In this document: piece by piece, positions 10,419-19,297 of the stretch | How the letters are laid out: the number at the start of each line of letters is the position of its first letter | Position numbering within the stretch: position 1 is the stretch's first letter | Assembly (NCBI RefSeq): GCF_013618635.1 | Contig: NZ_JABLSJ010000008.1 | Coordinates: forward strand, 1 to 64,000 | Reading direction: 5' to 3' | Source: Thalassobacillus sp. CUG 92003 | GTDB taxonomy: Bacteria > Bacillota > Bacilli > Bacillales > Halobacillaceae | DNA length: 64,000 nt | Position numbers and translations under genes: made by a program | The notes under the pieces: model-generated | The model's input: the letters and a program-made list of their open reading frames with translations, nothing else | The model's database searches: none | What the model was told of the DNA's origin: nothing

Positions 10419-10541
10419 ATGGTGGCTGGGAAAACGGATCGCTTTCCGTGGGCATGGGGTGAGCTTCCTCAGGCTTCGCCTTCCGGGATCTCACCGCTCA
10501 TGTTATTCCCACAGGAGTCTCACCGTTTTCCCAGCCACCAT
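10419..10541 (-). repeat. Variable-stem element, copy in MITE (minus)
   Basis: A perfect 19-bp inverted repeat (10419-10437 with 10523-10541; arm GGTGGCTGGGAAAACGG) encloses an 85-bp core. On the minus strand the core contains AGACTCCTGTGGGA, GAGATCCCGGAAGG, GAGGAAGCT and CCCACGGAAAGCGA. These blocks recur in all copies, while the arm sequence is unlike those of the other copies. Confidence 0.85.
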
Positions 10542-10678
10542 GCAATAGGAATGTGCTCGAAACGATCTTCCGTAGCAGGAAGCTTGCACTGAAAAAGCTT
10601 TCGTACGCGTGATTATATGCGCTGTCGGTTCCCTATAAGCAGATTCGTAACCAAGTGATTTCGAGAAGCCTATATGGT

Positions 10679-10801
10679 AAGGGCCGTTGGGGAAGGGTGA
10701 GACTCCCGCGGGAGAAGGAGCGAGGCAAGACCCCGCAAGGCTTGCCTGAGGAGGCTTGCCAGTTCCCCCGCAGGAAAGCGAATCCTTCCCCAACGGCCCT
10801 T
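10679..10801 (+). repeat. Variable-stem element, second copy in MITE (plus)
   Basis: An 18-bp perfect inverted repeat (10679-10696 with 10784-10801; arm AGGGCCGTTGGGGAAGG) encloses a core with GAGACTCCCGCGGGAGAAGG, AAGACCCCGCAAGG, GAGGAGGCTTGCC and CCCCCGCAGGAAAGCGA. The truncated copy near 136-200 shares the same 3' arm. Confidence 0.85.
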
Positions 10802-10936
10802 CACTCCCACAAACATCTCGAAATAGAGTCTTACGCAATACTGCTCTTTCGCGAAAGACTCCGTTTTGAGATAAATATCCACTTCAAATATCAACAACAA
10901 ACTTTAACAGAGCCTACATAAAAGAGATCACACAAG

Positions 10937-11794
10937 CTAATCCTGGATCGCGACTATTTGTTTCATCGGAGCAGAAGGCTGCTTAGCATCAAAATAGGCA
11001 TCCAAGCATACACTTTCATGCGTCATACGGTAACCATATGATGGAGATAATACATAGTAATGATTGCGATTACACCGTATCCGTTTTAATACTTGCCAAA
11101 CCGTTTCATCTTCATCGACTTTTACAAGTTTTGTTTGAAGATGCTCCCAACCACGTTCCTTCCGATATAATAAGTACCTGATAAACGTGTAGGTTCTCCG
11201 TTTCCACTCAAGTCGGTTTTCTATTAATAAAAATAAAGCAAGCATCATGCCATGAAGGGTCCAAACCGACTGCATCACTAACAGGACTGCCACCATTAAT
11301 ATAAACGTTCCTGACAGCCAGATCACCAGCGTTTGACTGTTTCGATATGTAAAGAACTGGGTTAAAACATAAAAAGCCAATTTTCCTCCATCCAAGGGCC
11401 AAATCGGCAAAAGGTTAAAGCACAATATCAGCCAGTTATAATGGATAGCTAGTTCTATAACCGCTGTTGGACTGGTAAACGATGAAAGCATGTAAAGAGC
11501 AGCCAACATCCATACATGTTGAACCGGTCCGGCCAATGTTACGAGAACTTGCTCCTTAAATGGGCGCGACCCGTGCTCTTCGCAGTCCATTGCTCCCCCG
11601 AACAACCAGAATACGATACGCTGTATGCGCCAGTTATAATGCTGAGCGACCATATAGTGGCCAAGCTCATGAATTGCGACAACAGCAAATAAAACAAGGA
11701 GCTCTAGAAAAGCCCCAGTTAATAGTGCCACCAGTGCAAATAGTATGACCACCGGATGGATATGCACAAGTGAAGTCTTATTAGTTTTGGTCAT
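10937..11794 (-). CDS. spoIVFB: SpoIVFB, intramembrane metalloprotease for pro-sigma-K
   Basis: Site-2-type zinc metalloprotease of family M50B. It cleaves pro-sigma-K in the mother-cell membrane around the forespore. The 285-residue protein has several membrane segments. The zinc-binding HELGH lies in a hydrophobic helix (about residue 43), the third ligand is in the LLPIWPLDGGK segment (about 138), and a C-terminal CBS-like domain follows (about 200-285), which is usual for SpoIVFB. The start overlaps the end of spoIVFA by 14 nt, indicating translational coupling. BofC, another part of the checkpoint, is encoded at 424-960. Confidence 0.95.
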   Translation of the reverse strand: MTKTNKTSLVHIHPVVILFALVALLTGAFLELLVLFAVVAIHELGHYMVAQHYNWRIQRIVFWLFGGAMDCEEHGSRPFKEQVLVTLAGPVQHVWMLAALYMLSSFTSPTAVIELAIHYNWLILCFNLLPIWPLDGGKLAFYVLTQFFTYRNSQTLVIWLSGTFILMVAVLLVMQSVWTLHGMMLALFLLIENRLEWKRRTYTFIRYLLYRKERGWEHLQTKLVKVDEDETVWQVLKRIRCNRNHYYVLSPSYGYRMTHESVCLDAYFDAKQPSAPMKQIVAIQD

Positions 11795-12542
11795 CGACTT
11801 CCATTACCTCAATGGGATCGAGGTACTCCTTGTCCTTTTCTATAGCAAAAAACAACTGACTTGCCTCATCACCTTGTTCGGCTAGCTTACCGATGGCCGT
11901 GTTCGCTTTAATATTTTCATATAGATGGACATTGATTGAAGATAAATGACCATAAATGCTATTACTTCCATCTGCATGCTGAATGATGATTTTTTTATCC
12001 AATTTTTCATCATGACCAGCAAAAATCACGGTCCCGGACTCCACTGCCATCACGTCTTCATTTGAGTCAGCTGTCATCAGAATACCTTCCCCGTGATGTT
12101 GAAATGATTCCGTTACGTCGCCATTGACGGGCATCGCTGCTGCAGAAGATGAACCCGTTTCACCATTTCCGTCTACTAGCTCCAAAGGAGAGCCGAAACG
12201 CCCTTCATACCATGCTGTGACCTTAGCAAATGGAAACTCTTCTTCTAGTTGCTGAGAAAGCCATACTTTTGGTCCCGCGACGAGTTCATGTTCAACCCGA
12301 TAAGTCACCGCCACTGACACAAACAAGAAAGCAGCTAAAATAAAACGAAGCAAAAATTTTTTCACCATCGGCGACTGGTCAAACTTTACCGGCGCAGCCA
12401 CACTTGAATCAAATGGCGGGTAACCATATCTCTCTTCATCCTGCACGTGGTAAGGCAAAACTTTTGAGCGTGGGCTGGAGCTGGCCTTATCGCGTTTCCG
12501 CTGGGAAATGTTTTTACGTATCTTTTCAATTTCTCTCGTCAT
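11781..12542 (-). CDS. spoIVFA: SpoIVFA, regulator of SpoIVFB
   Basis: The 253-residue protein has a basic N-terminal cytosolic part, one membrane helix (about residues 70-88) and a C-terminal M23 (LytM-like) domain facing the intermembrane space. It anchors and holds the SpoIVFB complex inactive until SpoIVB cleaves it. The M23 fold is recognisable from VFAGHDEKLDKKIIIQHADG and IYGHLSSINV; the full peptidase metal set is not evident, as expected for a regulator. The start at ATG 12542 (MTREIEKIRKNISQ) is preferred over an upstream extension to 12623 that runs through hydrophobic, non-homologous sequence. Its ribosome-binding site is weak. Confidence 0.85.
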   Translation of the reverse strand: MTREIEKIRKNISQRKRDKASSSPRSKVLPYHVQDEERYGYPPFDSSVAAPVKFDQSPMVKKFLLRFILAAFLFVSVAVTYRVEHELVAGPKVWLSQQLEEEFPFAKVTAWYEGRFGSPLELVDGNGETGSSSAAAMPVNGDVTESFQHHGEGILMTADSNEDVMAVESGTVIFAGHDEKLDKKIIIQHADGSNSIYGHLSSINVHLYENIKANTAIGKLAEQGDEASQLFFAIEKDKEYLDPIEVMEVDDQN

Positions 12543-12627
12543 TGTCACCCAACCTTCTTCCATTCGTTTGTACAAGTCTATGGAACAAAATAAAAGAATA
12601 TGAGTCGCGAGAGCGAAAAACAAAATA

Positions 12628-12698
12628 AGCCTGTCCTGTTAATACGGCAGGCGTCCACGTTGAAAAGTGAACCACTTGGCGTATTAACAGGACAGGCT
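12628..12698. repeat. Perfect 19-bp inverted repeat between minD and spoIVFA
   Basis: AGCCTGTCCTGTTAATACG (12628-12646) is exactly complementary to 12680-12698 around a 33-nt loop. It lies 30 bp after the minD stop. It could act as a minCD terminator, but no T-run follows on the minus strand. The loop does not match the core of the variable-stem elements. Confidence 0.7.
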
Positions 12699-12727
12699 CT
12701 AATAGATGGAGCATCCTTCGCCTTACT

Positions 12728-13525
12728 TCATGCCCTCAATCCAAAAAACTGTTTAACTTTTGCAAGCATGCTTTTTTCATCTTCAATATTGAGTAAAGGC
12801 ACGGACTCTCCAAGAATTCTTCTGGCAATGTTCCGGTAGGCTAAAGCCGCTTTAGTATCCGGTTTCAAAGCCACAGGTTCACCATGGTTAGAAGCCTTGA
12901 TAACGGCCTCGTCATCGATAACGATGCCGAGCAGGTCAATAGATAATATGGAGACTATTTCGTCTACATCGAGCATATCACCATTTTGCATCATATGATT
13001 CCTGATGCGATTGATCACGAGCTTTGGTGCCTCAATATTTTCTTGCTCAAGCAAACCAATGATCCGATCCGCATCACGCACGCTGGATTTTTCTGGAGTT
13101 GTCACCACAATGGCTTGATCTGCACCGAATACAGCGTTTTTGAACCCTTGTTCGATACCAGCCGGGCAATCGATAATGATATAATCAAAATCCTGCTTCA
13201 ATTCATCAACGATCCGTTCCATTCCATCCGTTGTTAAATCTGATTTATCACTTGTCTGGGCTGCAGGAAGTAAATGCAGGCAATCGAATCGCTTATCCTT
13301 GATTAAAGCTTGCTGCGTTTTACAACGCTCTTGAATGACATCGATTATGTCATAGATGATCCGGTTTTCCAGCCCCATGATGACATCCAGATTACGAAGT
13401 CCGATATCCGTGTCAATTAAACAAACCTTTTTATCCTGAAGTGCCAGGGCTGTACCTAAATTAGCTGATGTTGTCGTCTTGCCGACCCCTCCTTTACCGG
13501 AGGTTATCACAATCGCCTCACCCAT
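12728..13525 (-). CDS. minD: MinD, septum-site ATPase
   Basis: Walker-type ATPase that recruits MinC to the membrane and restricts FtsZ ring formation to mid-cell. The 265-residue protein has the deviant Walker A motif GKGGVGKTT (about residues 10-18), DTDIGLRNLD and the C-terminal amphipathic membrane-targeting helix (MLAKVKQFFGLRA). It overlaps the minC end by eight nt. The order mreB-C-D-minC-D is that of B. subtilis. Confidence 0.97.
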   Translation of the reverse strand: MGEAIVITSGKGGVGKTTTSANLGTALALQDKKVCLIDTDIGLRNLDVIMGLENRIIYDIIDVIQERCKTQQALIKDKRFDCLHLLPAAQTSDKSDLTTDGMERIVDELKQDFDYIIIDCPAGIEQGFKNAVFGADQAIVVTTPEKSSVRDADRIIGLLEQENIEAPKLVINRIRNHMMQNGDMLDVDEIVSILSIDLLGIVIDDEAVIKASNHGEPVALKPDTKAALAYRNIARRILGESVPLLNIEDEKSMLAKVKQFFGLRA

Positions 13526-14204
13526 TTAGCATTCTCCTTTCAAAACTGGTCATCTCCGGGCGCTTCCGTATGACGTCCTGCAGTCGATCGATACGAATTT
13601 TGTTGTCCGTTTCATCGACATAACCGCACTCCATATAAACACCATTTACTTCGTGATCAGGAGCACGACTGATCGACTCTGCAATTCTCAATTGGCTGGG
13701 CTGCATGTAAGAGGCCGCAATGACTGCATAAGGATCGCCCTCTGCGCCTGCGTGCGCCACCCCTTTTAAGCTGCCCATGATAAAAATATTGCCCGATGCG
13801 ATAACTTTGCCCCCGGGGTTGACGTCCCCTAATAAAAGCAGATCCCCCTTGACTTCATAAACTTGTCCGGAGCGAACAACCTTCGTTACAGGACGTATTT
13901 CTGCTTCTTCTTTCCATTGCATCGCTTCTTCTTTGCTCATCACATTAGACTCGATATGTTCAACGTCCAACTTCTGTTTCTCCCGAATGATGGTGCGAAG
14001 ATGCGTTTGCTGTTCTTCTGTCAAATACCGGTTACCAAGCTTTATGGTTACGCCAATCATGGGCTGGTCGTCTGTAATACCATTCATAGAAATTTTATCC
14101 TGCAGATCACGCAGAATATCATCAAACGAGCATTGGTCATTAATATATAATGTCAAGCCGTCCCTTGTTCCTTTAATTGTTATCTTTTGAAGGTTTGTCG
14201 TCAC
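13518..14204 (-). CDS. minC: MinC, septum-site inhibitor
   Basis: The 228-residue protein comprises an N-terminal FtsZ-inhibiting domain and a C-terminal beta-helix domain (about residues 115-215, with GGKVIASGNIFIMGSLKGVAHAG), which dimerises and binds MinD. The start codon is GTG at 14204 with GAGGTGA six bases upstream. It overlaps minD at its 3' end, and mreD lies upstream. Confidence 0.96.
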   Translation of the reverse strand: MTTNLQKITIKGTRDGLTLYINDQCSFDDILRDLQDKISMNGITDDQPMIGVTIKLGNRYLTEEQQTHLRTIIREKQKLDVEHIESNVMSKEEAMQWKEEAEIRPVTKVVRSGQVYEVKGDLLLLGDVNPGGKVIASGNIFIMGSLKGVAHAGAEGDPYAVIAASYMQPSQLRIAESISRAPDHEVNGVYMECGYVDETDNKIRIDRLQDVIRKRPEMTSFERRMLNG

Positions 14205-14252
14205 GCATGTTCACCTCTAACCGACCCATTATGGGAAATCTATAAAAACCAT

Positions 14253-14780
14253 TTAAGGTTGTCCAATTTGTTCAGACCACATCTCCATTCTCTCTTTAAC
14301 AAATGGATAAAGGACAATGAAGAAAATAATGTTAGCAATAGTTGTAGGGAGCAATCGAATCAATACATATTCCTGCAGCTGCACATCCACTATTTGAACG
14401 GTATAATACATCATGTATAAACAGAAATCAGCCAGGATTAAAGCTAATGCACCCAATAAAACGGCTACGATAAAATTGGCATGCAGCATTTTTTTCAGTC
14501 CATGGATAATGTAGATGACAATTCCATATGTAAACATATACACGCCGAGGATATCGGTATAAATCATATCAATTAAGAAACCGAAGATAACACCATAAAG
14601 AACAGAGTAATAGGTATCATCCCTGTCATAAAACATACTGATCAATACAATCAGCACCAGGGCCCAATGAGGTGTAAATAACAAATCAGAGTAAATTAAA
14701 GCCGGCGGAAGTAAATTCATGGCCATGCCTTGCATTACCACCAGGATTAAGATTAACAACGGCAGTAAAACGCGGCTCAT
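14253..14780 (-). CDS. mreD: MreD, rod-shape protein
   Basis: The 175-residue integral membrane protein has about five hydrophobic segments and the family pattern VLYGVIFGFLIDMIYTDILG. MreD works with MreB, MreC and RodA in lateral wall synthesis. The start overlaps the mreC stop by four nt. The adjoining genes mreC and minC fix the assignment. Confidence 0.93.
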   Translation of the reverse strand: MSRVLLPLLILILVVMQGMAMNLLPPALIYSDLLFTPHWALVLIVLISMFYDRDDTYYSVLYGVIFGFLIDMIYTDILGVYMFTYGIVIYIIHGLKKMLHANFIVAVLLGALALILADFCLYMMYYTVQIVDVQLQEYVLIRLLPTTIANIIFFIVLYPFVKERMEMWSEQIGQP

Positions 14781-15661
14781 GATCCTTCTTCCTCCGATTC
14801 TCCATTCTCACTTTCGACGGTTTCCATGCTGCGGTTAACCACAATGACATGATTAATATTATAAAGATTGGCAGAAGGCTTTACGTAAGCGATCTGGGTC
14901 AAGCCATACTCATCATTTTCAACTTCATCTATGACGCCTATTTCCAATTCTTCCGGAAACACACCGCCAAGACCTGAAGAGATAACGGTTTCTCCCTTTT
15001 TCACTTCATCTTCAAACGGAATTTCTTTTAGAAGTAACCGTTCAGATTCTTCATCAAATCCTTCAATCAAGCCGAAGCCGTTTTCTGTATCTTCACCTTC
15101 TTTGACCACCCAGGAAGATATCCTGTTCGAGCGATCGAATCCACTCAACAATTTCACCGTAGAGTGAAACTCTGATACGGACTGAATTTTTCCAACCATA
15201 CCCTCTCCGGTTATGACAGCCATATTCTGCTCAATACCGTCTGATTCCCCCTGGTTAATGGTCATCTGCTGGAACCATCTTTCTGAACTCCTGGCAATCA
15301 CCGTAGCATGGATCGGCTCGTAATCACTCCGTGTTTCAGCTTTATCAATCACCGAACGCAGCTCCTGATTACGTTCTTTCAAACGTTGGTTTTCTGCCAA
15401 GAGATTGCGATTTTCCGTCAATCGTGATTTCAATACTTGATTTTGCTCATGCACATCATAAAGTTCCTGAAAATGATCAACGGCTCCGTTCACAAACCTG
15501 ACAGGTTTGCCAAAGATATTCTGAGTCCAGCCGACTGTGTCATGCAGAAATTTCTCCGGCATCGTTTTCTCGCCACGATCTCCTAACGAAAGTCCGACTA
15601 GGGCAACAAGTATGATGAGACTGATTAGAATCATGATTAATCTTTTTTTTCGAAATATCAT
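14777..15661 (-). CDS. mreC: MreC, rod-shape protein
   Basis: The 294-residue bitopic protein has a membrane helix at about residues 8-27, a coiled coil (about 65-105) and the beta-barrel MreC domain (about 115-275). It scaffolds the elongation machinery outside the membrane. The C-terminus is very acidic (ESENGESEEEGS). It is 15 bp after mreB and overlaps mreD. Confidence 0.95.
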   Translation of the reverse strand: MIFRKKRLIMILISLIILVALVGLSLGDRGEKTMPEKFLHDTVGWTQNIFGKPVRFVNGAVDHFQELYDVHEQNQVLKSRLTENRNLLAENQRLKERNQELRSVIDKAETRSDYEPIHATVIARSSERWFQQMTINQGESDGIEQNMAVITGEGMVGKIQSVSEFHSTVKLLSGFDRSNRISSWVVKEGEDTENGFGLIEGFDEESERLLLKEIPFEDEVKKGETVISSGLGGVFPEELEIGVIDEVENDEYGLTQIAYVKPSANLYNINHVIVVNRSMETVESENGESEEEGS

Positions 15662-15676
15662 TGCTGCTAAACCTGC

Positions 15677-16717
15677 CTATTCCATTTTTTGACGATTAGC
15701 TACATTGGGCTGGGCACGAAAATGGTGAATGTACTCTAATGACTTCCCAGTACCGATAGCCACACAATCAAGCGGGTCATCGGCTATGAAAACAGGCATA
15801 TTGGTCTCATTGCTGATCACTTGATCCAAATGCTTTAATAAAGCTCCTCCGCCTGCAAGAACGATGCCTCTCTCCATTATATCTGCAGCTAACTCGGGAG
15901 GGGTTTTTTCCAACGTTGTTTTGACTGTTTCAACGATTGAATCGACTGTGTCTTTCAGAGCCCCTCTTATTTCATCTGATTGAATCGTAATGGTTTTAGG
16001 AAGTCCCGTCAAAAGATCACGTCCGCGGATATCCATTTCATCATAGATATCAAGTTCTCCAGCTGCACCAATTTCAATCTTGATTTCTTCAGCCGTCCGT
16101 TCCCCTATCATCAAGTTATATGTTTTTCGGACATGCTGGGTGATCGCCTCGTCCATCTCATCACCAGCGACTCTGATCGACTGGCTCGTCACGATGCCAC
16201 CAAGTGATATGATGGCTACCTCTGTCGTACCACCGCCAATATCCACAATCATACTGCCGGTAGGTTCCCAAACAGGCAGTCCAGCCCCGATGGCGGCTGC
16301 AAATGGCTCAGCAATCGGATAAGCTTCTTTCGCACCTGCTTGTTTTGTCGCATCAATGACCGCACGTTCTTCCACCATTGTAATGCCCGAAGGAACACAA
16401 ATCATTACATTCGGCTTGCTTGCAAACGAGGAACGCGTTTTGAGCGCTTTTTTGATGTAGTACTTCATCATTTCTGCCGTCGTATCATAATCAGCGATAA
16501 CGCCATCCTTCATAGGACGGATTACAGATATATAGTAAGGGGTTCTACCGATCATATTCCGGGCGTTGCTGCCCACCGCCTCAATTTCATTTGATTTTGT
16601 ATTTCGTGCCACAACAGTCGGCTCTCGCAGCACGACCCCTTTATTTTTAATAAACACCAACGTATTTGCTGTACCAAGGTCAATTCCTAGATCTTGTGAA
16701 AAACCAAATAATCCCAC
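15677..16717 (-). CDS. mreB: MreB, actin-like cell-shape protein
   Basis: The 346-residue actin homologue carries the N-terminal phosphate-1 motif ([11 protein letters not shown]), the phosphate-2 region ([13 protein letters not shown]) and the adenosine motif ([15 protein letters not shown]). It forms membrane-bound filaments that orient cylindrical wall synthesis. First gene of mreBCD-minCD. The ATG at 16717 is preceded by AAAGGAAG. Confidence 0.97.
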   Translation of the reverse strand: MGLFGFSQDLGIDLGTANTLVFIKNKGVVLREPTVVARNTKSNEIEAVGSNARNMIGRTPYYISVIRPMKDGVIADYDTTAEMMKYYIKKALKTRSSFASKPNVMICVPSGITMVEERAVIDATKQAGAKEAYPIAEPFAAAIGAGLPVWEPTGSMIVDIGGGTTEVAIISLGGIVTSQSIRVAGDEMDEAITQHVRKTYNLMIGERTAEEIKIEIGAAGELDIYDEMDIRGRDLLTGLPKTITIQSDEIRGALKDTVDSIVETVKTTLEKTPPELAADIMERGIVLAGGGALLKHLDQVISNETNMPVFIADDPLDCVAIGTGKSLEYIHHFRAQPNVANRQKME

Positions 16718-17215
16718 ATGTATCTTCCTTTCTATCTCTCTCTGATAGTCGCATAATCTATGTTTGAATTATTTCATGAGCGAACATGATAAGAAGCGCC
16801 TTTTATAAGTGAATTTCTTATAAGAGACGCTCTTCATTATTCATCTATTCAATTATATAAAAAATTAATTCAAATAGATAGTGTTACAGGAATCATATGA
16901 GGAGATTTTTTGTATGTCATCCTTAATTTGACTTTAAATCAGAAAGCGATCCTACCCTTCTATCACCAACAGAACATTGATGTGATTTTTAAATTAATAT
17001 ATGAAAAACCTGCCCTGAGCTTTAAAAGGATCTATTTGGCAATTAAATCATGTATGAAAACTTAAGCTTTTGCATTCATGATCAAGGTTACCTCTGAAAC
17101 TGAAATTGGTTTGGGTATCGTAGATGTAATAAGATAATATTCAACGTACTCGCTTTTTCTACATAAGTGTCAGGAACTAATAGAAATTAACTTTATAAAC
17201 AGAGGGGGTTAAGTC
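16718..17215. other. AT-rich intergenic region upstream of mreB
   Basis: About 500 bp without a credible gene. It contains an imperfect hairpin at 16791-16834 (AAGAAGCGCCTTTTATAAG with CTTATAAGAGACGCTCTT), which would lie in the mreB leader, and AT-rich sequence thereafter. The mreB promoter should be here, but no single good -35/-10 pair stands out. Ribosome-binding sequence AGAGGGGG at the right end belongs to the DUF4181 gene. Confidence 0.5.
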
Positions 17216-17644
17216 ATGTTTGGTGTAGAAGCTGTTTTTTGGCTGCGATTAGTATTAGTGTTAGCTATTGTTTTCTTTTTGTGGATTTCGTTCAATACAC
17301 TAATGAGAAAATGGTTGAAGGTAGAGAGAAAGAAACTTTTGTCTTTTGACCACGTTAACGAGAAACATCAAAAGATAGATTCTATCATTAGAATAACGAC
17401 ATTCGCCATTCTTTTGTTAGGTTATGGTATAAACAGCGCACGACCCCACACAAATGTTTATGGGTTCTTACAACCGTGGTCTATACTCATGTGCTTTGTT
17501 GTAGTTTCTGAATTAAGCAGAGCTGTTATGAAACGCAAGTATGCACAAAACCCTAATGCTTATAAAGTAACCATAGGTGATACACTTATTATCATTCTTT
17601 TGTATTTCACATTATTAACGACTGATTTTTGGGGGCTCGTTTAG
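17216..17644 (+). CDS. DUF4181 membrane protein
   Basis: The 142-residue protein on the plus strand has four hydrophobic segments (about residues 8-26, 58-75, 85-100 and 122-138). It also has the DUF4181-like middle region (VNEKHQKIDSIIRI) and the C-terminal pattern ERKYAQNPNAY-type (here KRKYAQNPNAY). The family is common in Bacillaceae and of unknown function. AGAGGGGG lies eight bases before the ATG. It interrupts the usual mreB-radC adjacency and is more AT-rich than its neighbours, so it may be a later arrival. Confidence 0.72.
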   Translation: MFGVEAVFWLRLVLVLAIVFFLWISFNTLMRKWLKVERKKLLSFDHVNEKHQKIDSIIRITTFAILLLGYGINSARPHTNVYGFLQPWSILMCFVVVSELSRAVMKRKYAQNPNAYKVTIGDTLIIILLYFTLLTTDFWGLV

Positions 17645-17658
17645 CTTGATCATCTAAG

Positions 17659-17696
17659 ACCAAAGCGCTTGGATAATAAAATCTTTGCGCTTTGGT
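17659..17696. terminator. Hairpin between DUF4181 gene and radC
   Basis: ACCAAAGCGC (17659-17668) pairs with GCGCTTTGGT (17687-17696). It is 15 bp after the DUF4181 stop. The T-run is poor, so terminator function is tentative. Confidence 0.45.
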
Positions 17697-17810
17697 TGAT
17701 AGTTGGTACCTGATAAACATAATGCTTGTTCGAGTGTGAAAATAAAGTGAATTAAAGTAATTGAGACATAACTTGTTTCATCAATAGTCAGGTGTAGAGT
17801 TGAAAGTCAG

Positions 17811-18500
17811 TTACAAATACCCCTTCTCTTTCAAAGAGACAAATTTCCTGTCACCAATGACAATATGATCAAGCATTTCTATACCCAACATTTTGCCACA
17901 CTCAGTTAACCTGCGCGTTACATGGATATCTTCTTGTGATGGGGTTGGGTCGCCGGAAGGATGATTGTGGGCACAAATGATGGAGGCTGCGGACCGTTTG
18001 ACCGCTTCTTTATATATTTCTCTGGGGTGGACTATTGAGGCATTTAAACTTCCGATGAAGATCGTCTGTCGATGGAGCACCTGATTTTTTGTATTCAGAA
18101 ACAAACATATGAAATGTTCCTGCTGAAGGTCGCGCATTTCTTCCATCACGAAATCAGCACCTTCTTCAGGGCTCCTAATCACGTAACGATCTCCGGGCTT
18201 AAGCTGGTGGACCCGTTTTCCCAACTCGATAGCCGCCATAATTAAAATCGCTTTCGCTTCCCCGATGCCCCTGATCGCTTTCAATTCCTCTACGGTGGCA
18301 TCTTTCAACAACGATAAACCTTCAAAATGGATGAGAAGCCGCTGTGCCAACGTTGTAACTGATTCGTTCCGCGTTCCGCTTCCTAACAAAATCGAAACCA
18401 ATTCTGAATTGGAAAGAAGCGAAGCTCCGACCTCCATTAAGCGCTCGCGCGGCCGATCCTGCTTCGGCACATCTTTGATCATAACTTGACTATCAGACAC
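17811..18500 (-). CDS. radC: RadC family JAB1/MPN-domain protein
   Basis: About 229 residues. A helix-hairpin-helix region near residues 60-95 precedes the JAMM metalloprotease-like domain with HNHPSGDPTPSQED (about 175-188). RadC was once linked to DNA repair; a dedicated role is not established. In B. subtilis it is ysxA beside maf and mreB, as here. GTG at 18500 has GGGAG seven bases upstream and is preferred; GTG 18506 lies too close to that site, and ATG 18482 is a shorter option. Confidence 0.9.
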   Translation of the reverse strand: MSDSQVMIKDVPKQDRPRERLMEVGASLLSNSELVSILLGSGTRNESVTTLAQRLLIHFEGLSLLKDATVEELKAIRGIGEAKAILIMAAIELGKRVHQLKPGDRYVIRSPEEGADFVMEEMRDLQQEHFICLFLNTKNQVLHRQTIFIGSLNASIVHPREIYKEAVKRSAASIICAHNHPSGDPTPSQEDIHVTRRLTECGKMLGIEMLDHIVIGDRKFVSLKEKGYL

Positions 18501-18537
18501 ATTCACGCTCCCTTTCCTATAGCCTGCCTCAGGTCAA

Positions 18538-19113
18538 TCATTCGAACTCGGGATGAATGCCGAACGCTCTCAGTTCAAGGACGACCCGTGACAGAGGTAA
18601 ACCGACTACATTATAATAATCCCCCCTTATCCCTTCCACGAGTAAAGCTCCGAGCGATTGGATGCCATAACCGCCAGCTTTATCCTGATAATCCCCGCGC
18701 TCAATATACCGATGAATATCGGTTTTGGAAAACGAATGGAAATCCACTTCTGTCGTGACCATAAGCTGATGCTTCTCCCAGTTGTCCCGAATCGTGACAG
18801 CAGTCATGACCGTATGAGTCTGTCCATTCAGTTTTTCTATCATGGCAAAGGCATCATGTCTATCTTTCGGTTTTCCGAGTGCATGCCCCTCATAAACAAC
18901 CAGTGTATCTGCTGTTAGTAAAACTTCATGTTCGTTAAGAGGAATCGCATCTGATTTTTCGTCAGCCAAGCGACAAACAGTTTGCTGCGGTTGTTCATCA
19001 GGATTCACGTATTCATCAATTGCTGCTGTTCGTGTGGTGAACGCGAATCCTGCCATGTTTAATAAGTCGTATCTCCGTGGTGAGCCTGATCCAAGAACCA
19101 AGGTGCCCATCAT
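18538..19113 (-). CDS. maf: Maf nucleotide pyrophosphatase
   Basis: The 191-residue protein has the N-terminal substrate loop GSGSPRR and the downstream signatures ADTLVVYEG and DKAGGYGIQ. Maf proteins hydrolyse dTTP, UTP or modified nucleoside triphosphates to monophosphates and influence septum formation when overproduced. The gene lies 38 bp upstream of the radC start and follows spoIIB, as in B. subtilis. Confidence 0.95.
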   Translation of the reverse strand: MMGTLVLGSGSPRRYDLLNMAGFAFTTRTAAIDEYVNPDEQPQQTVCRLADEKSDAIPLNEHEVLLTADTLVVYEGHALGKPKDRHDAFAMIEKLNGQTHTVMTAVTIRDNWEKHQLMVTTEVDFHSFSKTDIHRYIERGDYQDKAGGYGIQSLGALLVEGIRGDYYNVVGLPLSRVVLELRAFGIHPEFE

Positions 19114-19221
19114 ATCATCTCGCTTTCTTCATGATCCTGAGGTTAGTCTTATTATACGTAAGATTTCCCCAATTTTTTAATAGCTGTTCATGTCACTTTG
19201 AATGCTGATACTTTCAATAAA

Positions 19222-19250
19222 TAAAAAAATGCCTGGAAATAAAGGCATTA
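19222..19250 (-). terminator. Terminator after spoIIB
   Basis: AATGCCT and AGGCATT form a stem around an eight-base loop, followed on the minus strand by seven T. It lies about 50 bp downstream of the spoIIB stop and would close the pilus-spoIIB unit. Confidence 0.8.
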
Positions 19251-19297
19251 TTCACCGATATTTCCTGCAGCATTTTTCATTATTCACTAAACTTTTC

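Larger units (their letters stand above)
10275..10914. mobile_element. 640-bp MITE-like element with 8-bp target duplication
   Basis: The ends are inverted repeats: GGCTCTGTTAAAGTTT starts at 10275, and its complement ends at 10914. Similarity continues for about 27 bp (TGTTGATAT shared). The element is flanked on both sides by TACATAAA (10267-10274 and 10915-10922), a clean 8-bp target-site duplication. No transposase is present, only small spurious frames, so it must be moved in trans. Insertion sequences of the IS6 and IS1595 families make 8-bp duplications; which family mobilised this one cannot be told here. It contains two variable-stem elements in opposite orientation. It separates rplU from spoIVFB. 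Confidence 0.85.

Noticed and set aside
10329-10921. Several small open frames (up to 111 codons) on both strands within the MITE
   Set aside because: They run through inverted repeats and variable-stem cores, mirror each other on the two strands, and have no matching protein family or conserved start.
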